A DNA stretch of 64,000 nucleotides from Chloroflexota bacterium (GCA_016234555.1 JACRBJ010000012.1:1-64000), one strand, 5' to 3'; counted from the first letter of the stretch, positions 17,682-27,152 are shown. A program made the numbers and translations. The notes: generated by a model from the sequence alone, not told the origin.

Positions 17682-17704
17682 AATCCCATTGCGGGATTTT
17701 TTGT
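17682..17704 (+). terminator. Rho-independent terminator after menC
   Basis: AATCCC/GGGATT with a 5-base loop is followed by TTTTTTG, 13 bases after the menC stop. Confidence 0.6.
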
Positions 17705-17740
17705 ATTGAAGTTATTGTGAATCAAACATCAACTGCTTCA

Positions 17741-17746
17741 TATAAT
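17741..17746 (+). promoter_or_regulatory. Consensus -10 element before the CapA-like gene
   Basis: TATAAT lies 7 bases before ATG 17754 and overlaps the earlier ATG at 17745, which it therefore rules out. The -35 is weak (TTGTGA at 17715, 20-bp spacer). Confidence 0.4.
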
Positions 17747-17753
17747 GCGAGGC

Positions 17754-19583
17754 ATGAGATCGCCCCGCATTTTTGTTTTCGAGCAGTTCCAGACCAATAT
17801 CCTCGCGCATAAAATGTCCTTCCTTTATGTCCACAAGTTGACCAGGCGCAGGCATAAGTTCACGCGCTTTTGGCTTCTTGTCATCAGCATCCTTTCCCTC
17901 GTGGGCTGCCAGCCTTCACTATGGGGCGCTCCACCGCCGCCGCCTACGATTGCCGTGTCGACGGCAATTCCCTTTATTGCTTCAGCCACTGCAACCATTC
18001 AAATTCCCACGCTTGCGCCAACCATCACTCCCATGCCGCCCACCGCTGCGCCGACGCCGGTCGTGCTGGATGCTGCGCAGGTCTGGGCAAGCCCGGCTGT
18101 TCCAAAAATTTTGCACGAAAAATTTCAAAGTTGGGGATTTCAAGTCCTGACGACCGATCAGTCTTCGGCAAATCTATATATCGACGTGGTGCAGGCTCCT
18201 GTCGGTGCGACGCACGTTTCCAACTGGACCTATGCGCTGGTTGCGCCTTTCCCGACCTTGATCGACAATGTGGCTTCGCAGGAATTGCTTTCTGTGTGGA
18301 GCGGCACAGACTTTGGTCCGTTTGTCGGGATTCCACTGTTGATGGATCAGACCACGCTGGAAGCCTTTACCAGGCTGTGGGGGCCTCCTGTGGAGGGCGC
18401 TGTACAGGTTGTCCCGTCGGACCAGCTGCTGGATACGGCATGGAATCAAATGCCCTCATGGGCGATCATTCCTTTTGAAAACATCGAACCCAAATGGAAG
18501 GTGCTGATGATCGATGGTCAGTCGCCGATCCAAAAGAAATTTGACCCGGCCATCTATCCGCTGACTGTGAGCTACCGCCTGATGTGCATGGATTCCTGTC
18601 AGGTCCCAAGCGGCATGGATTTTTCCTTCCAGAACCGTGATCCCCAAAGAATGACAACCTTGATCATGACCGGTGTAACCGCCATGTCACGCGCCACCGC
18701 GCAAAGGATGGAACAAAAAGGCGTTTTGTATCCGGGCGAGGTAATTCGTGATTTTATGCGTGAAGCTGATATTACCCATATCAATAACGAAGTGCCGTTT
18801 TTTTCGGAATGTCCGGCTCCCGACCCAAACCAGCCTGAAGAAGTGTTTTGCAGCGAGCCGGATTATATCGACCTCATGACCGATATGGGCACAGATGTTG
18901 TGGAGCTCTCGGGCGATCACTTCGCCGATTACAAAGCTGTCGCCATGTATGAAACACTCGATATTTACAGGAAAAACAACCTTTTATATTATGGCGGCGG
19001 ATACAACGTGGAGGATGGACGAAAACCCCTGCTGATGGAAGTGAACGGCAACAAGATCATGTTTATCGCCTGTAATTACAAGACGATCTATGCCAGTGCG
19101 ACTGATACGGTGCCGGGCGCAGTGCCGTGTGATTTTCCCTATATGACCGAGCAGATCGCATATTATCACTCCCAGGGATATCTGATAATTTCCTCATTCC
19201 AATATCATGAGTTTGCTGAACCTGAGGCTCGTCCGCAGCAAATGATTGACTTTCGCAGAATGGCAGATGCAGGCGCGACGATTGTCAGCGGCAGTCAGGC
19301 GCATGTGCCGCAGGTAATGGAATTCTATAATGACGCATTTATCCATTACGGGCTGGGTAACCTGTTCTTCGATCAAATGGACCCAAGGGGTCCGAAGCTC
19401 ACAGAAAAGGAATTCTTTGACCGGCACGTCTTCTATGACGGGCGTTACCTGGGCGTGGAATTAATCACGGCGCGGCTGACGGATTATTCACGTCCAGTCT
19501 TCATGACGGAAGCCGAGCGCAATGGATTCCTGGCAATGTACTTCGCCAAGAGCGGTTGGGACTTCCCCCAGGTAAAGCGGTAA
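17754..19583 (+). CDS. CapA-like (PGA_cap fold) putative lipoprotein
   Basis: About 609 aa from this start; ATG 17814 is an equally good alternative that places the signal sequence nearer the N-terminus. A hydrophobic segment with lipobox 'LSLVGC' is followed by a Pro/Thr linker and a region of about 230 residues without clear match. A CapA/PGA_cap metallophosphatase-like domain follows from about residue 290: 'LIMTGVTAMSRA', 'NNEVPFF', 'ELSGDHFADY', 'HEFAEPEARPQQ', 'SGSQAHVPQ' and 'YGLGNLFFDQ'. Family members act in poly-gamma-glutamate capsule or related surface metabolism. The usual NNH and HWG motifs are modified, so activity may differ. Confidence 0.78.
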   Translation: MRSPRIFVFEQFQTNILAHKMSFLYVHKLTRRRHKFTRFWLLVISILSLVGCQPSLWGAPPPPPTIAVSTAIPFIASATATIQIPTLAPTITPMPPTAAPTPVVLDAAQVWASPAVPKILHEKFQSWGFQVLTTDQSSANLYIDVVQAPVGATHVSNWTYALVAPFPTLIDNVASQELLSVWSGTDFGPFVGIPLLMDQTTLEAFTRLWGPPVEGAVQVVPSDQLLDTAWNQMPSWAIIPFENIEPKWKVLMIDGQSPIQKKFDPAIYPLTVSYRLMCMDSCQVPSGMDFSFQNRDPQRMTTLIMTGVTAMSRATAQRMEQKGVLYPGEVIRDFMREADITHINNEVPFFSECPAPDPNQPEEVFCSEPDYIDLMTDMGTDVVELSGDHFADYKAVAMYETLDIYRKNNLLYYGGGYNVEDGRKPLLMEVNGNKIMFIACNYKTIYASATDTVPGAVPCDFPYMTEQIAYYHSQGYLIISSFQYHEFAEPEARPQQMIDFRRMADAGATIVSGSQAHVPQVMEFYNDAFIHYGLGNLFFDQMDPRGPKLTEKEFFDRHVFYDGRYLGVELITARLTDYSRPVFMTEAERNGFLAMYFAKSGWDFPQVKR

Positions 19584-19600
19584 TCAAATTTCTTGAAAAA

Positions 19601-19636
19601 ATCCTCCATCGGGAAACTGGCATCCCGATGGAGGAT
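19601..19636. terminator. Bidirectional terminator between CapA-like gene and hypD
   Basis: A perfect 14-bp stem (ATCCTCCATCGGGA at 19601-19614, inverted at 19623-19636) with an A-run before and GGGGAATT after. It separates convergent genes. Confidence 0.7.
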
Positions 19637-19646
19637 GGGGAATTAT

Positions 19647-21995
19647 CTAAAACCCTTCGTGTTCCGTTCGTGCAATAATCTCATCCTGCAAGGTCTTGCT
19701 CAAATCGCAGAAGTAATCGCTGTATCCCGCCACGCGGACGATCAGCGAGCGATATTCTTCGGGGTTTGCCTGTGCAGCTTTGAGCGTTTTCGCATCCACC
19801 ACGTTGAATTGGATGTGATGCCCGTCGAGTTTGAAATACCCACGTACCAAACTCACTAATTTATCCAGACCTTCGTCGTTGGCTAAAACCTGCGGCGTGA
19901 ACTTCTGATTGAGCAGAGTTCCGCCGGTGCGTGCGTGATCCATCTTGGCGACGGAACGCGCCGCGGCGGTTGGCCCGTTGCGGTCTGCGCCCTGCACGGG
20001 GGAGACTCCCTCCGAAAGCGGGGTCCAGGCTTTGCGTCCGTCGGGCGTGGCGCCTGTCACCGAACCAAAATAGATATGGCAGGTCGTCGGCAGCAGGTTG
20101 ATGTGATATTCGCCGCCGCGCATGTTCTTGCGCCCGTCCACAGCGTTGAAGTATGCCTCGAAGACGCGTACCATTAAATCGTCGGCGGCGTCATCGTCGT
20201 TGCCGTAGCGCGGCGTGCGATTCAACAGCATCTGTCGTTCGCGCTCGAAACCGTCAAAATCGGCGGCCAGCATCGAAAGCAGGGCAGGCATGTCCAAAGT
20301 CTTCTGCTCGAAAACATGTGTCTTGATCGCCGATAAAACATCGGTCATTGTGCCGACGCCCACGCCTTGGATGTAGCTTGTGTTGTAGCGCGCGCCACCG
20401 GAATGATAATCCTTGCCGCGCGCAATGCAGTCATCGGTCAACAGTGAAAGGAAGGGGGCAGGCATATATTTCGCGTACAAATTTTCGATGACGTTGTTTC
20501 CGCGCACTTTGATATCCACAAAATGCAAGACCTGTTTTTCAAACGCCTCGAACAATTCTTCGAACGAAGCAAAGTTGCGCGGGTCGCCTGTTTGCAACCC
20601 CAACTGCCTGCCCGTGCGCGGATCGATGCCGTTATTTAGCGTCAACTCCAGAACTTTGGGCATGTTGAAATAACCCGTCAAAATATAGGCTTCCTTGCCA
20701 AACGCGCCAACTTCCACGCATCCGCTTGATCCGCCGCAACGGGCATCGGTCACGTCCTTGCCCATCCGCACCAATTCCTGCACGATCAAATCGGCGTTGA
20801 AAATCGAAGGCTGTCCAAATCCCGTGCGGATGATCTTCGCGGCGCGGCGCACAAACTTATCGGGGTTCTTCTTGCTGACCTGTACCGACGATGACGGCTG
20901 AAGCAGGCGCATGTCCTCGATTACATCCAACAGCAAGTACGTAACTTCATTCACGCCATCCGAGCCGTCGGGTTTCAATCCGCCGACATTGATCTGCGCG
21001 AAGTCGGTGTAGGTTCCGCTTTCGGCGGCGGTCACGCCCACTTTGGGCGGCGCGGGCTGGTTGTTGAACTTAATCCAGAAGCAGTGCAAAAGTTCTTCAG
21101 CTTCGTCGCGCTTGTTTGCATCGTAAAACGGCAGCAGGTGCTGGTCAAGTTTTCCTGGACAAAACGCATCCCAGGTGTTGAGTTCGGTGGTCACGCCGAG
21201 ATGGACGAACCAATAATATTGCAGCGCTTCATGGAAATCGGATGGGGCGTGGGCTGGGACGTGGCGACAGACTTGGGCGATCTTTTCGAGTTCCGCCTTC
21301 CGCGCGGGATCCGACTCCGCCTCAGCCTGATTCTGCGCCAACTGGCTGTATCTCTCCCCAAAGCGGATGAGCGCCCCTGCCGCGATTCGCATCGCCTTTA
21401 ACTCTTCGCGCTTGTCGTAGGCTTCGGGGTCGTGCAAAAAGTCCAGCGCGGCGATGCGCTGATCAATGTCGGCTTGGAAATCCAACATGCCCTTGCGATA
21501 AATTTTGTCATCGAGGACTGTATGTCCCGGCGCACGCTGTTCCATAAATTCGGTGTAGATGCCCGCTTCATAGGCGGCTTTCCATTCGTCGGTCATTTCA
21601 TTCAAAATCATCTCCCGCATCGATTTGTTCTGCCAGAATGGGATGACGGTTTTTTCGTAGGCTTCGCGCGTGGACGGCTCGACGTGGAACGAGGTCTTTT
21701 CACGGGTGTCCAGAATGTCGAGGTCGCTCAACGAGTGGCAGCACAACTCCGGGAAGGTCGGCGCGGTCTTCGGTGCGGGTCCCTTCTCGCCGACAATCAA
21801 CTCGCCGGGATAGATTTCGATGTGCTTGTGCTCCAGCAAATAGGCAAACGACTTGGCGCGCTTGACCGGCGTGGAGAGCATTCCCGTCTCCTGCTGGTAA
21901 AACGCGGTCAGCAATTCCGCCCGCTCGCTGGAAAGAGTCTCTTTTGCGTTCAGGCTTTTTTCTCGCAACATTTTGACACGGTCTGTAATTGGCAT
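19647..21995 (-). CDS. hypD: trans-4-Hydroxy-L-proline dehydratase (glycyl radical enzyme)
   Basis: 782 aa. It has the glycyl-radical loop VRVAGYSD with Gly757 and the active-site Cys loop 'SGCVEVGAFGKEAYILTGY' with Cys426 and Glu428. Tyr442, His158 and Asp276 also sit where the HypD-specific substrate residues are expected from the Clostridioides difficile enzyme (offsets are constant, from memory of that structure). This argues for HypD over pyruvate formate-lyase or choline lyase. It dehydrates hydroxyproline to pyrroline-5-carboxylate anaerobically. The activase gene lies upstream in the same unit. No P5C reductase gene is in the window. Confidence 0.88.
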   Translation of the reverse strand: MPITDRVKMLREKSLNAKETLSSERAELLTAFYQQETGMLSTPVKRAKSFAYLLEHKHIEIYPGELIVGEKGPAPKTAPTFPELCCHSLSDLDILDTREKTSFHVEPSTREAYEKTVIPFWQNKSMREMILNEMTDEWKAAYEAGIYTEFMEQRAPGHTVLDDKIYRKGMLDFQADIDQRIAALDFLHDPEAYDKREELKAMRIAAGALIRFGERYSQLAQNQAEAESDPARKAELEKIAQVCRHVPAHAPSDFHEALQYYWFVHLGVTTELNTWDAFCPGKLDQHLLPFYDANKRDEAEELLHCFWIKFNNQPAPPKVGVTAAESGTYTDFAQINVGGLKPDGSDGVNEVTYLLLDVIEDMRLLQPSSSVQVSKKNPDKFVRRAAKIIRTGFGQPSIFNADLIVQELVRMGKDVTDARCGGSSGCVEVGAFGKEAYILTGYFNMPKVLELTLNNGIDPRTGRQLGLQTGDPRNFASFEELFEAFEKQVLHFVDIKVRGNNVIENLYAKYMPAPFLSLLTDDCIARGKDYHSGGARYNTSYIQGVGVGTMTDVLSAIKTHVFEQKTLDMPALLSMLAADFDGFERERQMLLNRTPRYGNDDDAADDLMVRVFEAYFNAVDGRKNMRGGEYHINLLPTTCHIYFGSVTGATPDGRKAWTPLSEGVSPVQGADRNGPTAAARSVAKMDHARTGGTLLNQKFTPQVLANDEGLDKLVSLVRGYFKLDGHHIQFNVVDAKTLKAAQANPEEYRSLIVRVAGYSDYFCDLSKTLQDEIIARTEHEGF

Positions 21996-22067
21996 GGGAA
22001 CCTCCGGGAAAATTCAGAATTCAGAATGATGAATGCAGAATGGAACTCGTAACTTGTAACTTGCTCC

Positions 22068-22973
22068 TCACAACTTGTAACCCGTAACTTTCAACTCATA
22101 GCTTCTCAAAACCTCCGCCGCATGTCTCATGGCTTCTTCCGTGGGTGGGTGGGTGTCGGACAGTTTGTACTCCCGGCCGAGGGCTTGATATTTTGCCTGC
22201 GCGATGTCGTGATAGCCCATCAACTCCACGCCTTGCAGGTTGGGCAGGCTGGCGAGAAATCGTCCGCTGGCTGAAAGATTTCCCTCGTCGTCGTTGATGC
22301 CCGGAATCAGCGGAATCCGCCCGAGGATTTTATGTCCGCGCTCGGCAAGTTTTCGTAAATTTTCCAGGGTCACTTCGTTGGGGACGCCCGTCACTTCACG
22401 ATGGCGGACGCTGTCCATGTGTTTCAAATCATAGAGGAACAGATCAACCTTCCCCCGAATCTGCTCGAAGACATTCCAGTTTGCGAATCCGCTGGTATCC
22501 ACCGTGGTGTGGATTTCCTGCTCACGGCAGGCATTCAACAACTCTGCTAGAAACGCTGGCTGCATCAGCGGCTCGCCGCCGGAGAATGTCACCCCGCCAC
22601 CTGACTCATCGTAGAAAGGAATTTCCCGTCTCACCTGCGCCATCACCTCGTCGACGGTGACTTCGCGACCCGAAAATTGTCGTGCACCGGAGTAACAGAC
22701 CGAAACGCAGGTTTGGCAACGGACGCATTTTTCCCTGTCGGTGATTGCCGAGCCATTCAAATGAATTGCCCCTTCAGGGCAGGTTTCTGCACACGCGCCG
22801 CAGAGCAGACAGCGGTTTTGGCGGTAGAGGAATTCAGGCTTGAGGGATTGACTCTCCGGGTTGTGACACCACCAGCACGAGAGCGGGCATCCGCTGAAAA
22901 AGACGGTCGTCCGAATGCCGGGTCCATCGTTGATGGAGTACTTTTTGATGTCGAAGATCGTTCCGCTTTCCAC
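22068..22973 (-). CDS. hypE: Glycyl-radical enzyme activating protein (radical SAM)
   Basis: 301 aa from GTG 22973. It has the radical-SAM motif CPLSCWWC (CxxxCxxC), 'NDGPGIRTTVFFSGC', a two-[4Fe-4S] ferredoxin insert (CLLCGACAETCPEGA and CVRCQTCVSVCYSGA), and 'GVTFSGGEPLMQ'. It abstracts hydrogen from Gly757 of the neighbouring dehydratase. The GTG start is chosen because homologues begin here (xxGTIFDIxKYSINDGPG) and because the promoter (TTGACA-17-TATATT) sits directly upstream, making the ATG at 23021 impossible in this transcript. Confidence 0.88.
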   Translation of the reverse strand: MESGTIFDIKKYSINDGPGIRTTVFFSGCPLSCWWCHNPESQSLKPEFLYRQNRCLLCGACAETCPEGAIHLNGSAITDREKCVRCQTCVSVCYSGARQFSGREVTVDEVMAQVRREIPFYDESGGGVTFSGGEPLMQPAFLAELLNACREQEIHTTVDTSGFANWNVFEQIRGKVDLFLYDLKHMDSVRHREVTGVPNEVTLENLRKLAERGHKILGRIPLIPGINDDEGNLSASGRFLASLPNLQGVELMGYHDIAQAKYQALGREYKLSDTHPPTEEAMRHAAEVLRSYELKVTGYKL

Positions 22974-22979
22974 AATAAA

Positions 22980-23008
22980 AATATACTCCCAGTGGGTGAG
23001 TCTGTCAA
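22980..23008 (-). promoter_or_regulatory. Strong promoter of hypE-hypD
   Basis: Minus strand TTGACA (23008-23003), 17-bp spacer, TATATT (22985-22980). Only 6 bases separate the -10 from the GTG start codon, so the mRNA would be leaderless or nearly so. Confidence 0.7.
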
Positions 23009-23010
23009 TA

Positions 23011-23033
23011 AAAATATACAACTTGTATATTTT
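23011..23033. promoter_or_regulatory. Perfect palindromic operator for the GntR regulator
   Basis: Two 11-base arms, AAAATATACAA and TTGTATATTTT, flank a central C. The core TATACAA-C-TTGTATA is typical of GntR/FadR-family half-sites. It lies between the hypE promoter and the gntR gene and overlaps the gntR -35 box. Confidence 0.75.
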
Positions 23034-23052
23034 CTGCGTGCTGGTGTAAAAT
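23023..23052 (+). promoter_or_regulatory. Promoter of the GntR regulator gene
   Basis: TTGTAT (23023-23028), 18-bp spacer, TAAAAT (23047-23052). The -35 lies within the palindromic operator, which implies autoregulation. It places transcription after ATG 23051 and supports the start at 23108. Confidence 0.55.
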
Positions 23053-23107
23053 GAAAGAAAGGCTCAGAGAGTATCGCGTAGCCAAACTGAGTTGTAAGGA
23101 AGTTCCC

Positions 23108-23773
23108 ATGATAAAAAAAGCACACACACCCAAACCCCGCGCCAGCGACCAGGTGGAAAGCGAACTCCGCCGCCTGATCCTAACCCTTGAACTGGAACCC
23201 GGTCTCGCTGTGAGCGAGGCAGTTTTGATGAAACGCTTTGGCTGGGGGCGGACTCCGCTGCGAGAGGCGTTCCAGCGGCTGGCGGAGCAGTCCCTATTGC
23301 AGATCATCCCCCAGCAGGGAGCGGTTGTCACCCCACTTGCCGTGTTCGACTTTGTCGAGATGATGGATGCGATGAGCATGGTCATCGGGTCGGCGGCATC
23401 TTTGGCTTGTCGCCGCCTGACCGGGGAACAGTTTTCCCGTCTCGATGAAATCGTCTCGCAGGCTGAATCCGTTTCCGCAAAAAATGACTTTGTTAGCCTT
23501 GCCGACCTTGATTATGACTTCCATCGCATTTTGGCGGAGGCGACGGGCAACCGTTATCTCAGTAATTATTTGCTGCACTTGCATCAGGTTGCCACGCGCT
23601 TCAACTATGCCGCCTGGCTAAGAGATGGTCATGTGGGCGAGTCACTTGGCGAACACCGTCGCATCGTGGAGACTTTCCGCCAGCGCAACCCAGCCCAGGC
23701 TAAGGCGGTGATGCTGGAACATATCGAAGGCGCGCGACAGCGGGTGTTGGGGACCATGAGCGCCGGGGAGTGA
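23108..23773 (+). CDS. GntR family regulator, FadR/FCD subfamily
   Basis: 221 aa from ATG 23108, preceded by AAGGAAG; a longer frame from 23051 would start inside the -10 box. It has an N-terminal winged HTH ('LEPGLAVSEAVLMKRF', 'GRTPLREAFQRLAEQSLL', 'PQQGAVVTPL') and a C-terminal FCD ligand domain with metal-type residues in 'DLDYDFHRILAEATGN' and 'EHRRIVETFRQRN'. It probably represses the divergent hypED genes until hydroxyproline or a product binds. Ligand identity is inferred from context. Confidence 0.88.
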   Translation: MIKKAHTPKPRASDQVESELRRLILTLELEPGLAVSEAVLMKRFGWGRTPLREAFQRLAEQSLLQIIPQQGAVVTPLAVFDFVEMMDAMSMVIGSAASLACRRLTGEQFSRLDEIVSQAESVSAKNDFVSLADLDYDFHRILAEATGNRYLSNYLLHLHQVATRFNYAAWLRDGHVGESLGEHRRIVETFRQRNPAQAKAVMLEHIEGARQRVLGTMSAGE

Positions 23774-23862
23774 CTCCGCTTCGGATATAATTGGGGAAAT
23801 TCCCGCCATCCAGAAAGTGATTGCCGGGGAGGAGTCTTGTCTTGAATCAACCGAGGGATAAA

Positions 23863-24927
23863 ATGGATAAACGACTTTTCGTTTGGATTGGACTTTTGCT
23901 CACGATCCTTGCCTGTAGTCTTGGCGTCTCCGAGCCGACGCCGACCACGGATCTGTTTGCCACGCTATCGGCTTCAACTCCGGTTGGGGGGAATCCCAAC
24001 CTCACCCAGCCTGCTCAACTGTTCACACCCATTGTTCTCGGAACGCCTGTCCAGCCCACAGCATCGGCGACATCCTCGTCGTCGACGTCCCAGCCGACAG
24101 ATTGGCCCCCCGGACGCATCGTCTACACCTGCCAGACATCCAGGTCACAATCCACCAGCCAGATCTGCATCATCAACACGGACGGCACGGGCTTCCGCCG
24201 CCTGACGACGGATGACTCACGCCAGCATTATTTCCCATCCCTTTCTCCCGACGGGCGGAGCGTGGTTTATTCCGCCTTTCGCCAGGGCAACTTCTACGAG
24301 ATTTATGAAATGAACCTTGCCTCGGGCGACGTGAAACAACTGACGAATAAACTGGGCAACCTCGGTTCGCCGGAAATTTCACCGGACGGAAAGTCTGTCA
24401 TTTTCGAGACCTCGTCCACGAATACCAATAAAAGCGTCGTCTGGCGGATGGATCGCAACGGCGAAAACGCCGACAAAATCTCGCGGGTGATTGGCTGGGA
24501 ACCGACCTGGGCACCGGATGGGGAAAATGTCCTGTTCGTTTCGGATATGGACGGCGCAGTTCAGCTTTTCCGCATGCGAACCAACGGGAAGGATTTACAC
24601 AGGGTTGGGAATCTGGCTGTTGGTGGACGGGCTGACTGGTCGCCGGACGGACAGTGGATCGTCACCTACGGCGGCGATCCCGGCAACCGCGAGATTTACA
24701 TCATGAGCAATGACGGTTTAAATGCGCGGGCGATTTCTCCTGCAGGCGGTAATTCCCGCGAGCCCTCTTTTTCGCCTGACGGTCAATGGGTGACTTTCAG
24801 CGCTTATTACGATCACCTCGGCGATGCGCACGGATGCGAAATCTATATCATGCGCGCCAACGGCACCGACCTGCGCCGTTTGACCAATAACGATTATTGC
24901 GATTCCCAGCCGCGCTGGGGACAATAA
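23863..24927 (+). CDS. TolB-like beta-propeller lipoprotein
   Basis: 354 aa from ATG 23863 (a TTG 14 codons upstream is less likely). It has a signal peptide with lipobox LTILAC and a Thr/Pro/Ser linker. Five or six PD40/WD40-like repeats follow, marked 'SLSPDGRSVVY', 'EISPDGKSVIF', 'TWAPDGENVLF', 'DWSPDGQWIV' and 'SFSPDGQWVTF'. It is probably an extracytoplasmic binding propeller anchored by lipid. No partner is evident; the rhodanese gene follows 53 bases later. Confidence 0.85.
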   Translation: MDKRLFVWIGLLLTILACSLGVSEPTPTTDLFATLSASTPVGGNPNLTQPAQLFTPIVLGTPVQPTASATSSSSTSQPTDWPPGRIVYTCQTSRSQSTSQICIINTDGTGFRRLTTDDSRQHYFPSLSPDGRSVVYSAFRQGNFYEIYEMNLASGDVKQLTNKLGNLGSPEISPDGKSVIFETSSTNTNKSVVWRMDRNGENADKISRVIGWEPTWAPDGENVLFVSDMDGAVQLFRMRTNGKDLHRVGNLAVGGRADWSPDGQWIVTYGGDPGNREIYIMSNDGLNARAISPAGGNSREPSFSPDGQWVTFSAYYDHLGDAHGCEIYIMRANGTDLRRLTNNDYCDSQPRWGQ

Positions 24928-24980
24928 AGTTTGTAACCCGCCGGATTTTGACTACCACTAAACATATTGGAGAAAATTTC

Positions 24981-25325
24981 ATGAGTTTCCTTTCCCGCCT
25001 GTTTGGTCCTGCCGTTCCCAAAATCACACCGACCGAGTTGAACGAAAAGTTGAAATTCGGAAAACATCCGCTCATCCTCGACGTGCGCCAGCCGGCTGAA
25101 TTTCAGCAGATGCATATCAAGGGAGCTAAATTGATCCCCCTGAACGAGATTTACAAGCACCTAAACGAACTGTCCAAGGGGCGCGAGATCGTCTGCGTTT
25201 GCGCTTCGGGGAGTCGCAGCAGGTCCGCGGCGAAGATATTGGCAAAGGAAGGCTTTACCGTCTTCGACATGCAGGGCGGCATGACCGCATGGCGGCACGC
25301 GAAGTTGCCGGTGCAGAAAGGGTGA
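24981..25325 (+). CDS. Rhodanese-like domain protein
   Basis: 114 aa, a single rhodanese domain: 'LILDVRQPAEFQQMHIKG' and the active-site loop VCASGSRS with the catalytic Cys (about residue 74), then 'FDMQGGMTAWR'. It transfers or carries sulfane sulfur; the acceptor is unknown. The start at the second Met of the open frame is chosen because homologues begin at this MSFLSRLF. Confidence 0.88.
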   Translation: MSFLSRLFGPAVPKITPTELNEKLKFGKHPLILDVRQPAEFQQMHIKGAKLIPLNEIYKHLNELSKGREIVCVCASGSRSRSAAKILAKEGFTVFDMQGGMTAWRHAKLPVQKG

Positions 25326-25330
25326 ATGTA

Positions 25331-25363
25331 AAATTCCCGAAGGTTCAAAACCTTCGGGAATTT
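25331..25363. terminator. Bidirectional terminator between rhodanese gene and recJ
   Basis: AAATTCCCGAAGG (25331-25343) is inverted at 25351-25363 and followed by TT. The recJ stop codon lies in the loop, so the 3' codons of recJ form one arm. Confidence 0.75.
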
Positions 25364-27084
25364 TTATCAGTCATCTCTGCTTCCCTGATATCCTTCAAAT
25401 TCAATTGATAGCCGATGCGACCGTTGTATTCGTTCACTTCGTAGGTGAAAAGAATGTCCACGCGCGGGGGCATTTTTCTCTGCCACTCGCCGAATCTGAA
25501 ACCGATGGCGTCGTGGGTGTACTTCGCTTCGTCTTCGAGCGCCAACTTCAAATGCTTGGAGTCCGCGCCGATGGCGCGCGCATTTTTTACCTTGACGTTG
25601 CGCGCCACGAAGACCGCATTCGGGTTTCCGTAGCCCGTCGGTTCGAGAAATCTCAGGCATTTTTCGAACAACTCCGGGCGGACATCTACCAGCGAGACTT
25701 CCACGTCGGCTGTGACTGTGGGCTTGAGATCCGCCTGTGACAGCTTCTCCTCCGCGATGGATTTCAGCCGCGCCACCAACTGCGGCAGGTTCTCGTTGCG
25801 GACGGTGAATCCAGCCGCGGCGGCGTGTCCGCCATGACGTACCAGCAGGTCGGCGCATTGATCCAGCGCGTCGGTGATGTGGAACTCCGGAATGGAGCGG
25901 CACGAGCCACGGGTTTCCTCCCCGCCTTTGGCGGCGACAATTGCCGGGCGGTAGTAGATATCCGTCAGGCGCGAGGCGGCAAGCCCAATAACCCCCGAAT
26001 TAAAATCTTCGTGGGCGGCAAAAAGCAGCCAGGCTTTGGGGTCGTCGGCAAGAGTCATCGCCTCTGCCTGCTCTTGAATCGTGCGGGTGATCGCCTGCCG
26101 TTCGCGGTTTTGGATGTTGAGTAGTTGCGCAAGTTCGCCCGCGCGCTGCGAGTCTTTGGTGATGAGCAGTTCATAGGCGGCGAGCGCCTCCTTCAACCTG
26201 CCTGCCGCGTTGAGACGTGGTCCCAGCGAGAAGCCGATTGTCCCCGCGTTGGCTTTTTCCAGCCTGATTTCTGATACGGCTGCCAGCGAAAACAATCCCT
26301 GACGACGGGTCTGCTTCATCTGCCTTAATCCCCGTCGGACGAGGATGCGATTTTCACCGGTCAGCGGAGCGAGATCGGCAACGGTGCCAAGCGCAACCAG
26401 ATCGAGGAGGGAATCAAGAACAAATCCGCGTTCAGGGTGGACGCTTGTCAGCGCTTCGGCAATCTTGTAGGCGATGCCCACGCCAGCCAAATCCTTGTCG
26501 GGATAAATGTCACCGGGCTGTTTGGGGTTGATGACTGCGAAGGCGGGCGGCAACTCGCCCTCGGCTGGGTGGTGATGGTCGCTGATGATAAGGTCAAGCC
26601 CGAGGCTTTTGGCGTAGGCTGCTTCGTTCGGCGAGCGGATGCCACAATCGACGGTGATGACCAGCTTCACGCCGTCCGCTTTGAGTTTGTCCATTGCCTC
26701 GTTGTTGAGCCCGTAGCCTTCGTCGAAACGGTTGGGGATGTAGCCGCGCACATCCGCGTCGAAGTAGGTCAGCGTTTCCACCAGCAAGGCGGTGGAGGTC
26801 ACGCCGTCCACATCATAATCGCCGTAGATGGCGATGGGTTCCCTGTTTTGAATCGCAGACTGGATCCGATCAATCGCCTCGCGCATTCCGGTCATCTGAA
26901 ACGGGTCGGTGTCGAAATTGGGTTTGGCGTTGAGGTAGGCGCGTGCCTCGTCCTCGGTGGCGTAACCGCGGTTGAACAGAATTTGCCTGAGGATGGGGGG
27001 AAACTTCGAGAGCGCAGAATCAGCTTCGGGCGAGATGAGGGGTGGGATGTTCCAGTGTTTGGCGTGAGGCATGTCAGGTGTCAT
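25345..27084 (-). CDS. recJ: Single-stranded-DNA-specific exonuclease
   Basis: 579 aa. The DHH-family motifs are in order: 'IYGDYDVDGVTSTALL', 'ITVDCGI', 'ISDHHHPAEGELPPA', then DHHA1 with 'RHGGHAAAAGFTV' and the C-terminal OB fold. It degrades 5' ssDNA tails in recombination and mismatch repair. The length matches RecJ. It is a single gene ending in a shared terminator with the convergent rhodanese gene. Confidence 0.95.
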   Translation of the reverse strand: MTPDMPHAKHWNIPPLISPEADSALSKFPPILRQILFNRGYATEDEARAYLNAKPNFDTDPFQMTGMREAIDRIQSAIQNREPIAIYGDYDVDGVTSTALLVETLTYFDADVRGYIPNRFDEGYGLNNEAMDKLKADGVKLVITVDCGIRSPNEAAYAKSLGLDLIISDHHHPAEGELPPAFAVINPKQPGDIYPDKDLAGVGIAYKIAEALTSVHPERGFVLDSLLDLVALGTVADLAPLTGENRILVRRGLRQMKQTRRQGLFSLAAVSEIRLEKANAGTIGFSLGPRLNAAGRLKEALAAYELLITKDSQRAGELAQLLNIQNRERQAITRTIQEQAEAMTLADDPKAWLLFAAHEDFNSGVIGLAASRLTDIYYRPAIVAAKGGEETRGSCRSIPEFHITDALDQCADLLVRHGGHAAAAGFTVRNENLPQLVARLKSIAEEKLSQADLKPTVTADVEVSLVDVRPELFEKCLRFLEPTGYGNPNAVFVARNVKVKNARAIGADSKHLKLALEDEAKYTHDAIGFRFGEWQRKMPPRVDILFTYEVNEYNGRIGYQLNLKDIREAEMTDKNSRRF

Positions 27085-27152
27085 GTAGAAAAGGTGATTG
27101 GCAGAGTATAAACGTTCATGCAGACGGCTGGAAGGGTGTTGTATATAATACC

